Source: Sebastes aleutianus (taxonomy: Eukaryota; Chordata; Actinopteri; Perciformes; Sebastidae). From it: DNA of 64,000 nucleotides. The position numbers and the translations under genes are program-made. Below the pieces are notes generated by a model that did not search any database, was not told where the DNA came from, and saw nothing but the letters and a program-made list of their open reading frames with translations. Numbering within the stretch: position 1 is the first letter of the stretch; every line of letters starts with the position of its first letter. This document shows positions 44,254 to 62,216 of this stretch, in pieces. The DNA is taken from contig CAKAKS010000067.1 of NCBI GenBank assembly GCA_916700875.1, positions 23,642,591 through 23,706,590 on the forward strand. The letters run 5' to 3'.

Positions 44254-45105
44254 ATGTTTAGAGCAGCTGTAAAAAGAGTTCAGAGCAAATGGAAGTCGTA
44301 CAGACACAGGTTTGTACCTTGGGTTGTACTGAACCTGTCTAAAAATGAGAAAACTCTGCGGAAGGTGACGGAGCGCTCCAAAGACAAGCTGGTCCCAGAT
44401 GAGGAGGTTTCTCAAAGCCTGCTGCGGCTCTTCAGACTTCTGCTCAGGAGGAGTCATCATGGGGAGCTCCGAGCAGCTCAAACTCACACACAGGTAACAA
44501 GTGAAGAAGACCAGTATGGAGGAAATCCAGGGAGTGGAGATAATGCCATGTTACAGTCTCTGGGATTCTGCATTGACAGGAAACCCAGCACTTTGCCCTC
44601 TGCAGGAACTGGAGTGTTTGTCACCAGAGGATGTGTACTCAAAGGAGCTACAGTGGCCATGTACCCTGGAACAGTCTACCAAGCCTATGAGCCAATTCTC
44701 CTCCAGTCCATCAGAAACCCTTTTGTATTCAGGTGCATTGATGGTGTCTTGGTTGATGGAAATGATAAAGGCATCTCCAAAATGGTGTTCAAGTCATGCA
44801 GTGGCAGGGACAGAATGGGGCCTTTCATGATGAGTGACACCAGCTGGCTGACCTCCAGTCCACAGAACCCACTTGCCGTTGGTCAGTATGTGAACAACTG
44901 CTCCAACGAGTCGCCTGCCAACGTGTGCTACCAGGAGTATGACGTTCCGGGCAAATTTCCCATCCAGCTCCGCCAGTATCTGCCTAATGTCAACTACAGC
45001 CTTGACACACAACTGAGGCCTCTACGCTGTGTTGTCCTTGTATCACTCAGAGACATTGCAGCAGGGGAGGAACTCTTTTCCAACTACTACACCATTGTGC
45101 ATTAG
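44254..45105 (+). CDS. setd9: SET domain-containing protein 9-like, intronless
   Basis: One open frame of 283 aa from MFRAAVKRVQSKWKSYRHRF to GEELFSNYYTIVH (human SETD9 about 299 aa). The start was chosen because KWKSYRHRFVPW aligns with the N-terminus of SETD9; the frame stays open 29 codons further up but without another ATG. The SET domain covers about 105-280: GTGVFVTRG, the N-rich motif QYVNNCSNES (NHxC-like position) and the C-terminal ELFxxYY motif. SETD9 is a putative lysine methyltransferase whose substrate is not established. The mammalian gene has several introns; here none is present, which suggests a retrocopy or intron loss. About 25 residues between the N-terminal region and SET domain are shortened relative to human. 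AATAAA follows at 45247. Confidence 0.88.
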   Translation: MFRAAVKRVQSKWKSYRHRFVPWVVLNLSKNEKTLRKVTERSKDKLVPDEEVSQSLLRLFRLLLRRSHHGELRAAQTHTQVTSEEDQYGGNPGSGDNAMLQSLGFCIDRKPSTLPSAGTGVFVTRGCVLKGATVAMYPGTVYQAYEPILLQSIRNPFVFRCIDGVLVDGNDKGISKMVFKSCSGRDRMGPFMMSDTSWLTSSPQNPLAVGQYVNNCSNESPANVCYQEYDVPGKFPIQLRQYLPNVNYSLDTQLRPLRCVVLVSLRDIAAGEELFSNYYTIVH

Positions 45106-45246
45106 AGTCAAAGTACAATCTGCTGTTCTGCTTTAGTGTCAGAACTGAAGAAAATATACATTTTTAAAATTCAAACCATGTTATCATTATCTGTCTTTCT
45201 ATGGGAAAAATAATGTTCTCTCTTTGTGAACTCAGTATTGCACTGG

Positions 45247-45252
45247 AATAAA
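45247..45252 (+). terminator. Polyadenylation signal of setd9
   Basis: AATAAA 142 bp after the setd9 stop codon. It is the first canonical signal downstream. Confidence 0.6.
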
Positions 45253-45399
45253 GGCAAATCATGTCTTGTATGGATTACTGTATTATGCAAGAAACCAAAC
45301 TGCTCTTATTTGACAGTATTGAAGGGTATCGTGGGAATATACGGGGCCAAGGAAACAGGCCACATAGGATCTGCATGTTCCAGACCTGTACAGTGGTGG

Positions 45400-46661
45400 C
45401 AGTGGCGTGTCCAGACTTTTTCGACTGGGGTGGCCCATGTTGGCCACTGATTTGTGCAGGGTCGGAATAGCATTAATCTACCTATATGTATAGTATACTT
45501 TTTTTTTCTCTCCTCCATTCATATCAACTTTTAGAGGTCGACCGATAGGGCGTTTTACAAACTATTACTATCTGCAGAACTGGACTCCCGATGGCTGCGC
45601 AGCCTCCACCAGTCAATTTGTAATTTTTTCTTCCAAATAATCCAGCCATGTAACTATCCATTCATGAAATTAAATTGCACATTTTAGCATCCTCCTTACC
45701 CTGGGAATATGCACGATTTGAACATTAATGTTAAGAATGGCATTTAACAATGTAACGGGACACGCAACAGAAGTAATCCTGGTCAGTCATAAACTACAGA
45801 ACAGCGCATCGCCAATTGTAAATAAATAGAACATATTCCAATGATGTAATCCACCAAATCACAATTCAGGATGTTCTGTTACAATGTAATCCATGAAATT
45901 GCACTTCAGGATATTCTCTTAGTAACGATTAAATTTAGAGTGACAAAAAAATGCAACTTTGTATGCAAAAGTAGCTGACTAGGCTGCTGCAGGAGTAAAG
46001 CACGTCATGCCACAAACTGTGATAAAGGAGTAATTCACTTTTTATATAAGATTATTATTGTAGCTTCTTTGATGCTACTTGAGTTGTGTCTGCTGAATTA
46101 TATAATGTTTAAGCATTTTTCTCTAAATATAGGCCAGAAAGCTTCTGCGATGATAATCATTTGTTTCTAACTTTAGGAAACTTAACTTAATCTGAAAGGT
46201 TTTATTGGAACAGCAATCTTAAGAAAACAACTGCAGTATCACTTTAAATAAATAAAAAATCATTATTAAAGTACAATTTAAATCATGCATGTATATTTTA
46301 ATATATATTGAATAGCCTACATAAAAGTAGGCTACATTTCTCTCTGTTATAGCTAAGATTTGCTCATTTATGACAGTGTTGATTTTCCTTTTTTTCACGT
46401 GGGGTGATATCGCAAGATTAATCGTCTTTTTCTTGCACCAAACTATCGTTATTATAAAACTCCACTATCAGTTGACCTCTATTTAATTTAATTACTAACA
46501 TTACAGTATCTTACAGTTTCTTACATTCTTGTGTTTAAACTAAGGTCCTGCCTCTGACTGGGCAGATAGCCAATCATTGTTTAGGATAATCGGGTTGCAC
46601 CTAGGTGGCCAATCAGATTTCAGGGATGGCCACCCGAGGCCGCTCCCTGGACACGCCCCTG
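45400..46661. mobile_element. Non-autonomous hAT element with exact target duplication
   Basis: The ends are CAGTGGCGTGTCCAGAC and, reverse-complemented, CAGGGGCGTGTCCAGGG. AGTGGTGG flanks both sides (45392-45399 and 46662-46669), an exact 8-bp duplication. The 1262-bp interior has no recognisable transposase. Confidence 0.9.
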
Positions 46662-46669
46662 AGTGGTGG

Positions 46670-48340
46670 AAGAGGTATTCAAGTCCTTTACCTAAGTAAA
46701 AATACTGCAATTTGAAAGTACCCCATTACCAGTAAAGGTTCGGCATTCAAAATGTTAAATGGCAAATTATCAGCAAAATATACCAAAGTATTTTATTTTA
46801 TACATTTAAAAATATGTATTAGTTTCAAGTTTCTTAGTTATTTATTATCAAATGCACAAAAATTACAAGCAGTTGTTTAGCTCCCTCCAACAATGCTAAT
46901 TAAATATGTATAAAGGAAAATCTGCAGACACATGCACCCATTGTTAAATGGGTTCTTAAACAGAAGAGGGTGCAGGTCCTGCAAGTATTATGAGTAATTC
47001 AGAAGCCGACTCTTTCAAAATACCAAACGATGGCAACAGGGGTGAGGCCCCAGACACACAGATGGCTGGAAGTTGGAGAACAGGGAAACACAAGAAGAGT
47101 AGGCCTATTATACATCATGTTGTTATAGTGTAATGAGGATTAGTGTGAAAATGAGAGAAAGCAGAGCAGAAGCTCTTTTATGTCAATTGGGAGTTACTCA
47201 AGTCCAATAGTGGAAGATTACAATATCATGTCTGGTGTCAACAAGGAAACCTTGCCAAAATTGTGTCACATAAAGACTGGTGAGACGAGTTTGTCTGTCC
47301 AATCAGGTTTGCTTGAGGATGTGCAACGATACCAGGATTCTCTCTGCTCCACCTCTGTCAGTACACAACCCAGTTAGATATGAGAGGAGTTGTTTACTTG
47401 TCATTTACTGTTTTAAAACCGGTCTCCAAAATTATGTTATTATCTGAAAGAAAGGGTATTAAGCATCCTGCAATTTTGATAAGCAGTTGTGATTCATAGT
47501 TAGCTCACTCACTGCTATCTAATATTGCACAAAGTAATTTTAATTTTATTCTCAGGTATTGTCTTATTTTTTGAAGTATTTATCAACTGTACTATTTATA
47601 GATTTTAAGGGCTGAGAGAGGGCCAGGGTAAAATGCATGTCATTGCATTTCACTGTACACTGTACTTTTAAATGCATATGACAACTAAACTTGAAACTGA
47701 AACTTGAAACTTAAGTTGCCAAATTTGATAGAATATGTGATTATTTAAGAATGGAGAATGTAAAATACTGCATTCACTGCTGCATTGCCTCCCTAAACTT
47801 CCAGCCAATGAAACATGGTTCCATGATGATGTTTTAAGTAAATCTCTTTCAATTTGTCCTTTATTCTTTTTCTTTCATTAATTGTATTGCACGATCTCCG
47901 TAATTTTTCATCTAATATACATTAATTGTAGCCTATTTCATGAACTCTTTCTTCCTGCATCAGCCTCACACGAACCCTCCTCACCACAGATGTTGCGCAA
48001 ACTTGTCAGGATGAATTTTGTCCTATCAGGGACACCGTAGAAGCCCAAGCACTACTTCTTACTGCAATATCCTTCCGCTGAAAAATATAGTCTGGATTGA
48101 TTTTCACACTTTTATCTGATTATTGAAGTGTACATTTGTATTTTAGTTAGTGAATACACTTTATTATCATCCAAACATTAAGTCAGTCAACTGAGACTAT
48201 ATATTGTCAACGAAACTGAGCATTTTAGTCCCTCAGTGAAAGTAGTCCGGCTGCATAAAAACATACATCCGATGCCATAAAGGCAGTTGGCATCGCCATC
48301 AGCGATCTTTCCAGTCGCATGCTGAAGTTGGGAACGGATC
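46670..48340. other. Gene-free stretch between setd9 and eif4a2
   Basis: The segment starting AGGTATTCAAGTCCTTTACC (46672) resembles a widespread fish DNA-repeat end. The phrase ACTTGAAACTGAAACTTGAA near 47690 looks like a LINE tail. No exon was found; open frames near 47180 are unsupported. The last 100 bp should be the eif4a2 promoter and 5' untranslated region. Confidence 0.5.
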
Positions 48341-53751
<5,411 letters not shown>

Positions 53752-54485
53752 GACCTGAGATTATCATTTTTTTAAATGCAGTGATAGCGATCGTCCACTT
53801 GCATTTGTGCTTATATTATTCGAGGGGAAAAAAACTTCTCAATGCTAAACCTTGGATCTGAATTTTGGTATGTGTTAAAAGCGAGTTGACTTCTATGGTG
53901 GTCCCTCTCGGACAGTTGTAGTATCTAACCTTGACAGGTGGCTGGTTGGCGCTACAAAGCCATGGGGTCTGTAAACTTAAAGGTTCTTATCAGGTATTAC
54001 TTTCCATGTTCGATTAAGATGTGTGTATTCGATGTGCTCCACCATTTAGTAACTTACTTGTGGACTAAAAGGTATAAGTGCTGTATAAAGTCTGCAAATT
54101 ATGCTATGCTAACATATGTGTGGTGTATTGTGGGACCGCTTAATAGAGGCACATGTTATGTTTTATTGTAGTTTCACTTGCTTTTTATTATCTTTTGTGA
54201 ATGTTTATTTAAATGTACTTTTTTATTTAATCCCACTTGCTCTGTCATAATTCCTCACTGGTCGGCCGTATTTTACCGACATATGATTTTACCCTTACTA
54301 GAGTATATTGCTACCCAGATTTTCTCCTTCCCAGAATTATATGAATGTCTTAATAAACTAAATATTGCTGTAAGTACACTTGTCTGTTATGGAGTCCTAC
54401 TTTTGTTTGCTAAATATGTATTTAATGTGAGGAGTTATTTCTGTTGTATTTGGGCAAACACTTGCGTGAACTTGCTGGATGGTGA

Positions 54486-54491
54486 AATAAA
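54486..54491 (+). terminator. Polyadenylation signal of eif4a2
   Basis: AATAAA 735 bp after the stop codon, at the end of an AT-rich 3' untranslated region. No earlier AATAAA was noticed between 53752 and this site, apart from TTAATAAACT near 54350, which could be an alternative signal. Confidence 0.55.
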
Positions 54492-54499
54492 TTAATTGG

Positions 54500-56100
54500 C
54501 ATGTAAATACTAAACACACATTCCTTTTAACCCTCGTGCCTCACTAAAAAAAAAAAAGTTGCTCTGATCTTTTGGCTATTTTTTGTCTTCTGCCATAACA
54601 TTTTTCCGTTTTCACATTAAATTTGTTTCATCAAACTTCAGTCCTGATCATCACTACCAATGCTACCATTGTGGAGGTTGGAAAAACACATTGAATTATT
54701 TTCTGTATACAAAATGCTAGGGAGATTCGTTTTTTTCAGTCTGGGGTGTCAATGATTAGCAAAAATGGTTTTGATGCATTTTTATGACAAATTACTATAA
54801 AGAAATCTGCATAAATGTGATTTTCCACCATCAGAGTTGAATCTTTTAACCAACTTCAGTTCTGACAAACTACCATATATTGACTAGTTTTCTAAATTTA
54901 CTGCTTTTAAATGCAAATAATGAAGATAATTTTTTTTACTGTATACTAAATGTTTTTTTCACCGTTTACTCTGGAATATGTCGATGATTAAGCAACAGCA
55001 TTGATTTTGATGCATTGCATCAAACGCTGCAGTGCTCCATAAAGAAGCAGCAACAACCCGAGTAGTGGAAACCAGGAAATGGTTTGTAGAATAGTAGCCT
55101 GGGCTCTAGATGGAAAGCATGATATGATTTTATGCTGTAATGGCTGTGGGATCAAAAACTAGTTTTAATGTGTTTCAATGGGGACATTTTTGTCCTCAAG
55201 TCTCCGTCTGTATTTTGGCTACACGGTTTATTATAGACTTATAGTAGGAGCGGAGGTTGAATTTCCCAAATAGAAAAAAGAACTCGCACCCTTTGCCAAA
55301 ATGTATTCCATATTCATTAACACAACCAAAAATGAAAGTCCCTGTAGTGAGGTACAAGGGTTAACAGGCTGTGTTGAAGCAGCAGAGAGAATCACTGGCT
55401 CAGCTATGGAAGATTTGTGACACAGCACCACCTACTGGCAAGCGATGTGTAAGACCATACCACAGTTTATTGGGTCAGATTTAAAATCTAATGGGAAATA
55501 TTGTGACAGCAGTCAAAGAAATATTACATTTTATACTGCGTAATGTCAACAACTTACCTTTTATTTTAAAACATACTTGTAAAATCTTCCAAAAATTCTA
55601 TATACACAGTTGAAGAAAGTATCTGCAATTGATAAATTCATATAAATGCAGTTATCAAGAGTTATCAAGCAAAAGACATCATTCCTATTAAGAGTTGTGC
55701 AAGTTCACACTTCACAAGAAGTAGCTCAAAGTTCAATTCACAGAGATGACACTGTCACTTTACCTCTATATACTCAGTGTTTTACAAACTTTACATCTTT
55801 GTGTATACATATATTCATTACCTCTCATTATGCATATACTACATTCCTGTTTACAAACACATACTCATACACACATATATTACTTCTCATTATGCATATA
55901 CATTTACTACATTCATGTTTACATTCAGCCTTCGCCCAACATCAGCTGGGATTGTCTCCTTCTATGTTGGTCCTCAGATAAAAGACATGAGGTGTTGAAG
56001 GAGGAGCAGCAGACTGGTCGGAGACGAGGACATTAAGGTGAGGAGAGGTGGACCTGAAAAACACTACGTCTGTATACAGCTGGAGCCTGCAACAGTCAAA
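54500..56100. other. Gene-free stretch
   Basis: No repeat with clear ends and no exon with good signals was found. A Ser/Thr/Tyr-rich frame over CATTATGCATATAC repeats (55780-55920) is an artefact of a short tandem pattern. Confidence 0.4.
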
Positions 56101-56127
56101 TGATGTGATTTTTATATTTTGTGTCAG

Positions 56128-56219
56128 TGATGTTGATGCAGCTGGAGAACCACTGGGAGGCTCATCAGAAGCAGCTCAGCCACCTCCGAGACGAGATCGA
56201 TGCTGGACAAACTCACAGA
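56128..56219 (+). other. Possible orphan coiled-coil exon
   Basis: TTTGTGTCAG precedes and GTAAGG follows an open segment that reads LMQLENHWEAHQKQLSHLRD and on to DAGQTHR, a plausible coiled coil. A second segment at about 56698-56739 with donor GTAAGT reads RRRRELERMEQIFG, but the two do not join in one clean frame. No gene was recognised; it could be a decayed gene or an exon of one that extends outside the open parts here. Confidence 0.3.
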
Positions 56220-56799
56220 GTAAGGAAACACCAGTAAAGCAAATTATTCTCTTGATACTTGATTCTTATTTGTGTTTTTAAAGATATATACCTGGAAGTT
56301 AGCCTTTTTTATAGAAGCATGTGTCGAAAATTAATGTAATTAAATGTAAGTCACTTTTTTTAACAATGTCTTTTTTTGTTTTGTTATACAAACATAAGCA
56401 TTATTATGCAATATATGCAATACAGGTTTTAAATGTAAGTCACTTTTAACTCCTTTCCATCATTACACACGGCACATTGTGATTACATGATCAGATTATC
56501 AATGTTAGACCCAATATATCCACCTTCGTTTTGTGTTGTACAAAGTTTTGATCTGTCTTCCATGAAGACTGTGGCAAATAGTCTGTTTAAAAAGTGGTGC
56601 ACCAGGGTCTGTTATTAGAGCAGGAGAGACTTTATATGTTTTGTAAATGTTGGTGTAAATGTCTCTGTTTTCTATCCAGACTGCTGAATAAACAAAAGGA
56701 GGAGGAGACGAGAACTGGAGCGCATGGAACAAATATTTGGTAAGTAGTAAATGGAGTAGTAGTTGAAGTTGTTGCAGTTGTAGCAATTATTGTTGTTGT

Positions 56800-57345
56800 A
56801 GTATTAGTATGTCATAGTATGGTATGTCATAAAAAATGTCAAAGTATACTATGTCATTAAATAGTCATTAAAGTTATAGTTTAGTGTTATGAAAAATGTC
56901 ATAGTATAGTGTGACATAAGGAAATAATAATATAGTATGTCGTAAAAAAATGGATAATATAGTATGTCATTAAACTCATAAAAAGGTCATAAAAATATTG
57001 ATATAGTATATCATAAAAAACTCATAAAAAGGTCATAGTACTGTATATGTCATAAAAATAATAATATAGTACGTCACAAAATAATAATGTAGTATATCAT
57101 AAAAATGTCATGATAATGTTTCATAAAAAAGTCATAGTATGGTATGCCATAAAAATAATGTCATTGAAAAAAGTCATAGTAAAAAAAATGGTATGTCATA
57201 AAAATCAATGTTTTTGCCACAAATTTATATTACTTTATTTTATAAATTTTTTATATGATTTTCCACAAAAAAATGTATAATATAATAAATAAAAATAAAA
57301 TCAAAAAAGTAATTTAAAAAGTCATAAAAATGTCATAGTATAGTC
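56800..57345. repeat. ATAGTATGTCATAAAAA minisatellite, block 1
   Basis: Dozens of degenerate units of about 17-22 bp of the form ATAGTATGTCATAAAAA(n)TGTCAT. The same unit forms block 2 (58580-59310) and, reversed, block 3 (59365-59995). Confidence 0.85.
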
Positions 57346-57535
57346 TACCTCTATGTTGATGCTAGGAGATGTTGATCTGTGTATTTAAAATCACGAGTGT
57401 TTGCTGCCCTCTGGTGGTGACAACAAGGAACTGCTAAATTAGTAAAAGTAGATTCAATGCAGACATTATAGCATACTCACACTTCCGGTAAATCATTTCA
57501 AAATAAAACGTTCAACGTACACAGAGGTGTAAGTC
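57345..57535. repeat. Direct repeat, copy 1 of about 190 bp
   Basis: The text from CTACCTCTATGTTGATG through TTTGCTGCCCTCTGGTGGTG to CAACGTACACAGAGGTGTA recurs at 58112-58269. A third, shorter match lies at 58408-58450. No coding potential. Confidence 0.85.
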
Positions 57536-58111
57536 ACGTGCTCAACTCGGGGGGGCAGTGAATTGTCATGGCAATGATTGGCCATAAGCAATAATAATAT
57601 GACAAATACACAATATTTAGTGTAATTATTTTATCTTATCCAGAGTATTTTTTAACTGAAACTGAACTGAAATATTAATTATAATATTCATTATATTAAT
57701 ATAATAATAATGATATATAATATTAATTAATAATTATATTACTTACACTTCTGGGAAATGTCTACTTTCTTGGCATGTTACATGATGCAGGGCTCTATAT
57801 TGTTTTTTTTTGGGGGGGGGGAGGTTTCAACATATTTTTATTATATATTGTTTTAAAACAAAGTATACAAAAGAAATACAGATATTATTATTAACATATA
57901 AATGTCTGATACCTCTAAAGAATATAATCATTATTGACAACTGTATTATTCCTACTAAAGTCTGCAATGGCGGACATTAAAACTCATGATTTTAAATACA
58001 CAGGTCAAGTTAGCAAAAGGACATTTTAATTTACCAGTGAAAAATAAAATAAAATCACCAGTTGTTTAACCTGAATAATGTAGATATATTTTAATTAGCA
58101 GTTCCAGAGTC

Positions 58112-58269
58112 TACCTCTATGTTGATTAAAATCCCGTGTGTTTGCTGCCCTCTAGTGGTGACAGCAGGGAACTGCGACATTAAATTAGTCAAAGTGGCGT
58201 CAATGCAGATATACTCACACTTCCGGTAAATCATTTCAAAATAAAACGTTCAACGTACACAGAGGTGTA
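58112..58269. repeat. Direct repeat, copy 2
   Basis: It matches 57345-57535 with small gaps and ends in the identical CTTCCGGTAAATCATTTCAA and ACACAGAGGTGTA text. The copies are separated by about 580 bp of AT-rich DNA. Confidence 0.85.
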
Positions 58270-58579
58270 GTTATTTTGTAAACATAAAGGAAAAGAAGCA
58301 CAACATCAACAACAGTGTTTTCCTTTTAATTCCTATATTATGTTGAGGGATTAACAACAAATCACTGCTGTTAAATCTGAGGTAAAAGGCAATACAAAGC
58401 AATGCGATGACCTGTGTATTTACAATCACAAGTGTTCACGGCCCTCTATTTGTCTCTGTGATTAACCTCTAAAAAGCCAGGGGGAAACCTGAAAGTTAGT
58501 GTAAAATGTTTTTAATAAATATTAAATATAAATCACCCTGGTAATTCAAATTAACAGACAAAAACATGAATGTTGAAAT

Positions 58580-59310
58580 AGTATAGTATGCCATAAAAAA
58601 ATGCAGTATGTAAAAAAATTCATATCATAGTGTGCTGTAAAAAATTATAATAGTGTATGTTATGAATAATGTCATGGTATAGTATGTCATAAAAAAAGTC
58701 ACAGTAGACTATGACATAAAAAAATACAATATGTCAAAAAATGTCATATCATAGTATGCCATAAAAAATAATAATATTGTATGTTATAAATAATGTCATA
58801 GTATAGTATGTCATAAAAAAATGTCATAATATAGTATGACATAAAATATCACATTATAGTATGCCATAAAAAATAGTTTGTCATAAATATGTCACATTAT
58901 AGTATGCATAAAAAATAATAATATAGTATGTTATAAAAAATGTCAAAGAAGTCAGGAAAAATGTCAAATTATAGTATGCCATAAAGAAATATTGTATGTA
59001 ATAAAAAATGTCATAATATAGTATGCCATATAAATAATATGGTATTTCATAAAAAGTCAGAAAAATTTTATATAGTATTCCATAAAAATATTATAGAAAA
59101 CGTCACATTATAGTATGCCATAAAAAATAAATGTCGTACAAAATGTAATAGCATAGTATGTCGTGTAAAAAGTCATAAAAAAAAATATGTCTTAGTATAA
59201 GTGTCAGAAAATTTAACATTATAATATGCCTTAAAAAACACTTAATGTAAACGTCATGAAAAAAGGCATATGCCATAAAATTAATATAGTATGTGATAAA
59301 AAAGTCAAAT
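58580..59310. repeat. ATAGTATGTCATAAAAA minisatellite, block 2
   Basis: Same family as block 1, here with more ATAGTATGCCATAAAAAAT variants. Confidence 0.85.
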
Positions 59311-59364
59311 GTCATGGTTCATGCGATTTTGGTGACATATACCGCGACTTTTACATTTTTTTTT

Positions 59365-59995
59365 CACATAAAATACTATGACTTTCTGACGTTTTTTGAC
59401 ATACTATACTATGATTTATTTGTATTTTTTTTACATACTATACTGTGACATTTTTCCACATGTGACTTTTTCATAACTTTTTCGAAATACTATACTATGA
59501 CTTTCTTTGACATAGTATACTAGAATTTTTTTAATCACTTTTTTCGACATACTATACTTTGACTTTTCTATCACTTTTTTTGACATACTTTACTATGACT
59601 TCTTTTTTTATTTTTTGAAATATTAAACTATGACTTTTTTCGAAATACTATACTCTGACTTAATTTTTTTAATTTTTTGACATGTTATACTATGACTTTT
59701 TCATGACATTTTTGCCTCCATAACCAGGCCCCCTCTTACCTCACCGACCTACTCCACCACCACACGTCCGTCTTTTTTCAAGAAACTTTTTTACTTACTA
59801 TACTATGACTTTTTTTCACAACATTTTTCAACATACTATACTATGACTTTTTTCATGAAATTGTTTGACATACTATACCATCACTTTTTTTGCAAGACAT
59901 TTTTCGACATACTAAACTATGACTTTTCAAGAAATTTTTCGATATACTATACTATGACCTTTTTTCGTGAAATTTGTCAACATACATTACTATGA
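59365..59995. repeat. Inverted minisatellite, block 3 (GACATACTATACTATGACTT)
   Basis: The units are the reverse complement of those in blocks 1 and 2 (TTTTTCGACATACTATACTATGAC). Blocks 2 and 3 thus form a large, loose inverted repeat about 1.4 kb long. A short unrelated insert (AACCAGGCCCCCTCTTACCT, near 59722) with LINE-like PSYLTDLLHHH text interrupts it. Confidence 0.85.
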
Positions 59996-59999
59996 ATAT

Positions 60000-61617
60000 T
60001 TTGTTTTTTATATTTTACACTCGGTGTGAAGCAGCTGAACTGCCTCCGAAACAACTTTGTCAGTATATTTATTTATTGCAACAAAAAAATGTAATTCCTC
60101 CCCCAGCACAATAAATTGAGAACAAACTTAGCTATTCTAATATACAAAATAAAGTGTAGTTTGTCCTGAGGGTGGCGCCAGAGTAAAGGCTGAGTTGATT
60201 TAACATGAAATGGTTTATTCTCTGTATAAGGAATTAAATGACCCCAACTTCTACTACTCTGTAGGCCACTCACATTGTCAGGGATTCAGTTAAACATCGT
60301 GCAACATTTAATTGAAACCTTGGACTGTCCATCACACTGCTGTGTTATTGGTTTAATATACTGGTTATATAAAGTGATTCTAGTTCTGGACATTTTATTC
60401 TGATCATCCCTCCAGATAAACCCAGAAGATTAAATAAAGACTAAATAATCATTGCTAAAGAGCATTAGTTTATTTTCCACAGGTCACTTCAGCAACAGCT
60501 TAAATGTGGGATAAATGCCATCAATCATCATCTCACTTTAGCTGTTTCCAGAGAAACCTTAGAAATACTAGCTGACTAAATTAAAACAGATGCCTCTGCA
60601 ATGCAATTTATTGGTGGTTTTTCAGTCATAAGTCACAAATACCATTATTATCTTTCTCTATTATTAGAGTTTTTGCAGTTTGATTAGTAGGTGAAAAGTC
60701 TACAGAAGACTGCTGAAGAAATAAAAACAATATGGAACCAACATGTAGAGTCTTAGTATGGAGTCAGTCTTACCTGAGATATAAATAAAGGTATGGAAGT
60801 TGAGTGGCTTTATGCTGCACTTTTTCACCTATATGGTGTGAATCAATATATGGATCAATTTCATCACTTTTTGCTTTATTTTGCAATATAAAATATTTTT
60901 GTTACGACCATTATCATCAAAATTATGAAACAAAAACCTGGTTGTGTTTTGTTTTGTGTACCTCGGGTATCTGAAAAACTGAATCCCTTTTGAGGATTTG
61001 TGCCTGTACTCACTTATCTATAATTGCATCAATACACACACAGCCCTATGGAGGTTTTTCGCACAGTAGATGTGGTGATAGTAAATGCTTATTCAACATA
61101 AGATCACAAATAAAAACTGAATGACCTTGAATGAACTGAGTGACCTTTATGAGGCAACACATTGAATGAAATGTTGGTGTTTTTCTTCAAGTCTTGACTA
61201 ATGTCTCAAAATAACCAAAGTTAGGACACAAATTGCAAAACGTAAAAACAAGGAGGGTGTGTTAAGGATGAACAAATACAAGCCACATTTTGTCACTTTG
61301 GTCTTGTCTCACGAGACGGCTGCATTGCTGCAATGGTAACCGTGAGACTGTGAAGTAAGATGTGGTGAAATTATGTGGTTTTTATGGTCATTTTTAGTAC
61401 ATATTTAATAATCAAAGCAAATAGTTTCATTAAATCTTTAAAAAATGGTATGTGTACAAAATGTCAGGAAATTATACAGCCCATATTATCTTAAATTGAG
61501 TCTCTCCATCAGTATTGCAAATAAGAGAAGTGAATGTTCCTACAATATGATGTCCTATATCAGTCTGCCATTTCCTTCTGATATAATAAATAAAAAGTAA
61601 ACAAAAGGTCTAATAAA
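60000..61617. other. Gene-free stretch
   Basis: No exon, complete transposon or RNA gene was seen. Codon-like frames are short and without splice support. Confidence 0.45.
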
Positions 61618-61746
61618 CATACATAAATAAATAAATAAAAATAAATAAATAAATAGATAAAAAAATTTAAAAAATTGATGAATAAATAGATAAATAAATA
61701 AATACATAAATAAATAAATTATTAAATAAATAAATAAATAAATAAA
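61618..61746. repeat. (AAAT)n microsatellite
   Basis: About 130 bp of AAAT/AAATA units with a few interruptions. Confidence 0.95.
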
Positions 61747-61934
61747 TGTGTTATAGGATTTTTTTCAGACAGATATGTTTGGAGCCCAAATGGTTTTTGG
61801 AGTAACAGAAAAAATCTGATTGTTGCAAAGAATATCTATTCTTCGAGCCATGAAAATGAATACTATATAATTAATAATAATAGGCCTACCTAATAATACA
61901 GCTGTATGTTTGGGCCTCCTATATCAACCTTCAA

Positions 61935-62216
61935 TGAATAGTTTGACATATTTTTATTGGTTTTATTGCCGAAAGTTAGATAAGGAGACTGATATCACTC
62001 TCATATCTGAATGAAAAAGCCAGCAGCTGTTTAGCTTAGCTTAGCATAAAGACTTGACATTTTTTTGTTGCTGTCAGACAGAGCTATGCTGTTTCCAGGC
62101 TTTATGCTAAGTTAACCATCTGCTTGCTGTAGCGCCTCATATTTAGCGTACAGAGAGTGGTATCAATCTTCTCAAGCAAGAAAGCGATTAAGTGTATAAT
62201 AATGTCAAACTATTCC
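61935..62216. mobile_element. MITE with GGAATAGTTTGACAT ends
   Basis: The left end GAATAGTTTGACAT and the right end ATGTCAAACTATTC are inverted. The interior has AGTTAGATAAGGAGACTGAT and TTAGCTTAGCTTAGCATAAA, phrases shared with the fragment in ccdc39 intron 12. It is 282 bp and non-coding. Confidence 0.75.

Noticed and set aside
54178..54495. 105-codon frame downstream of eif4a2
   Set aside because: It lies in the AT-rich 3' untranslated region before the AATAAA and is rich in Phe/Leu/Cys as expected of random AT-rich DNA.
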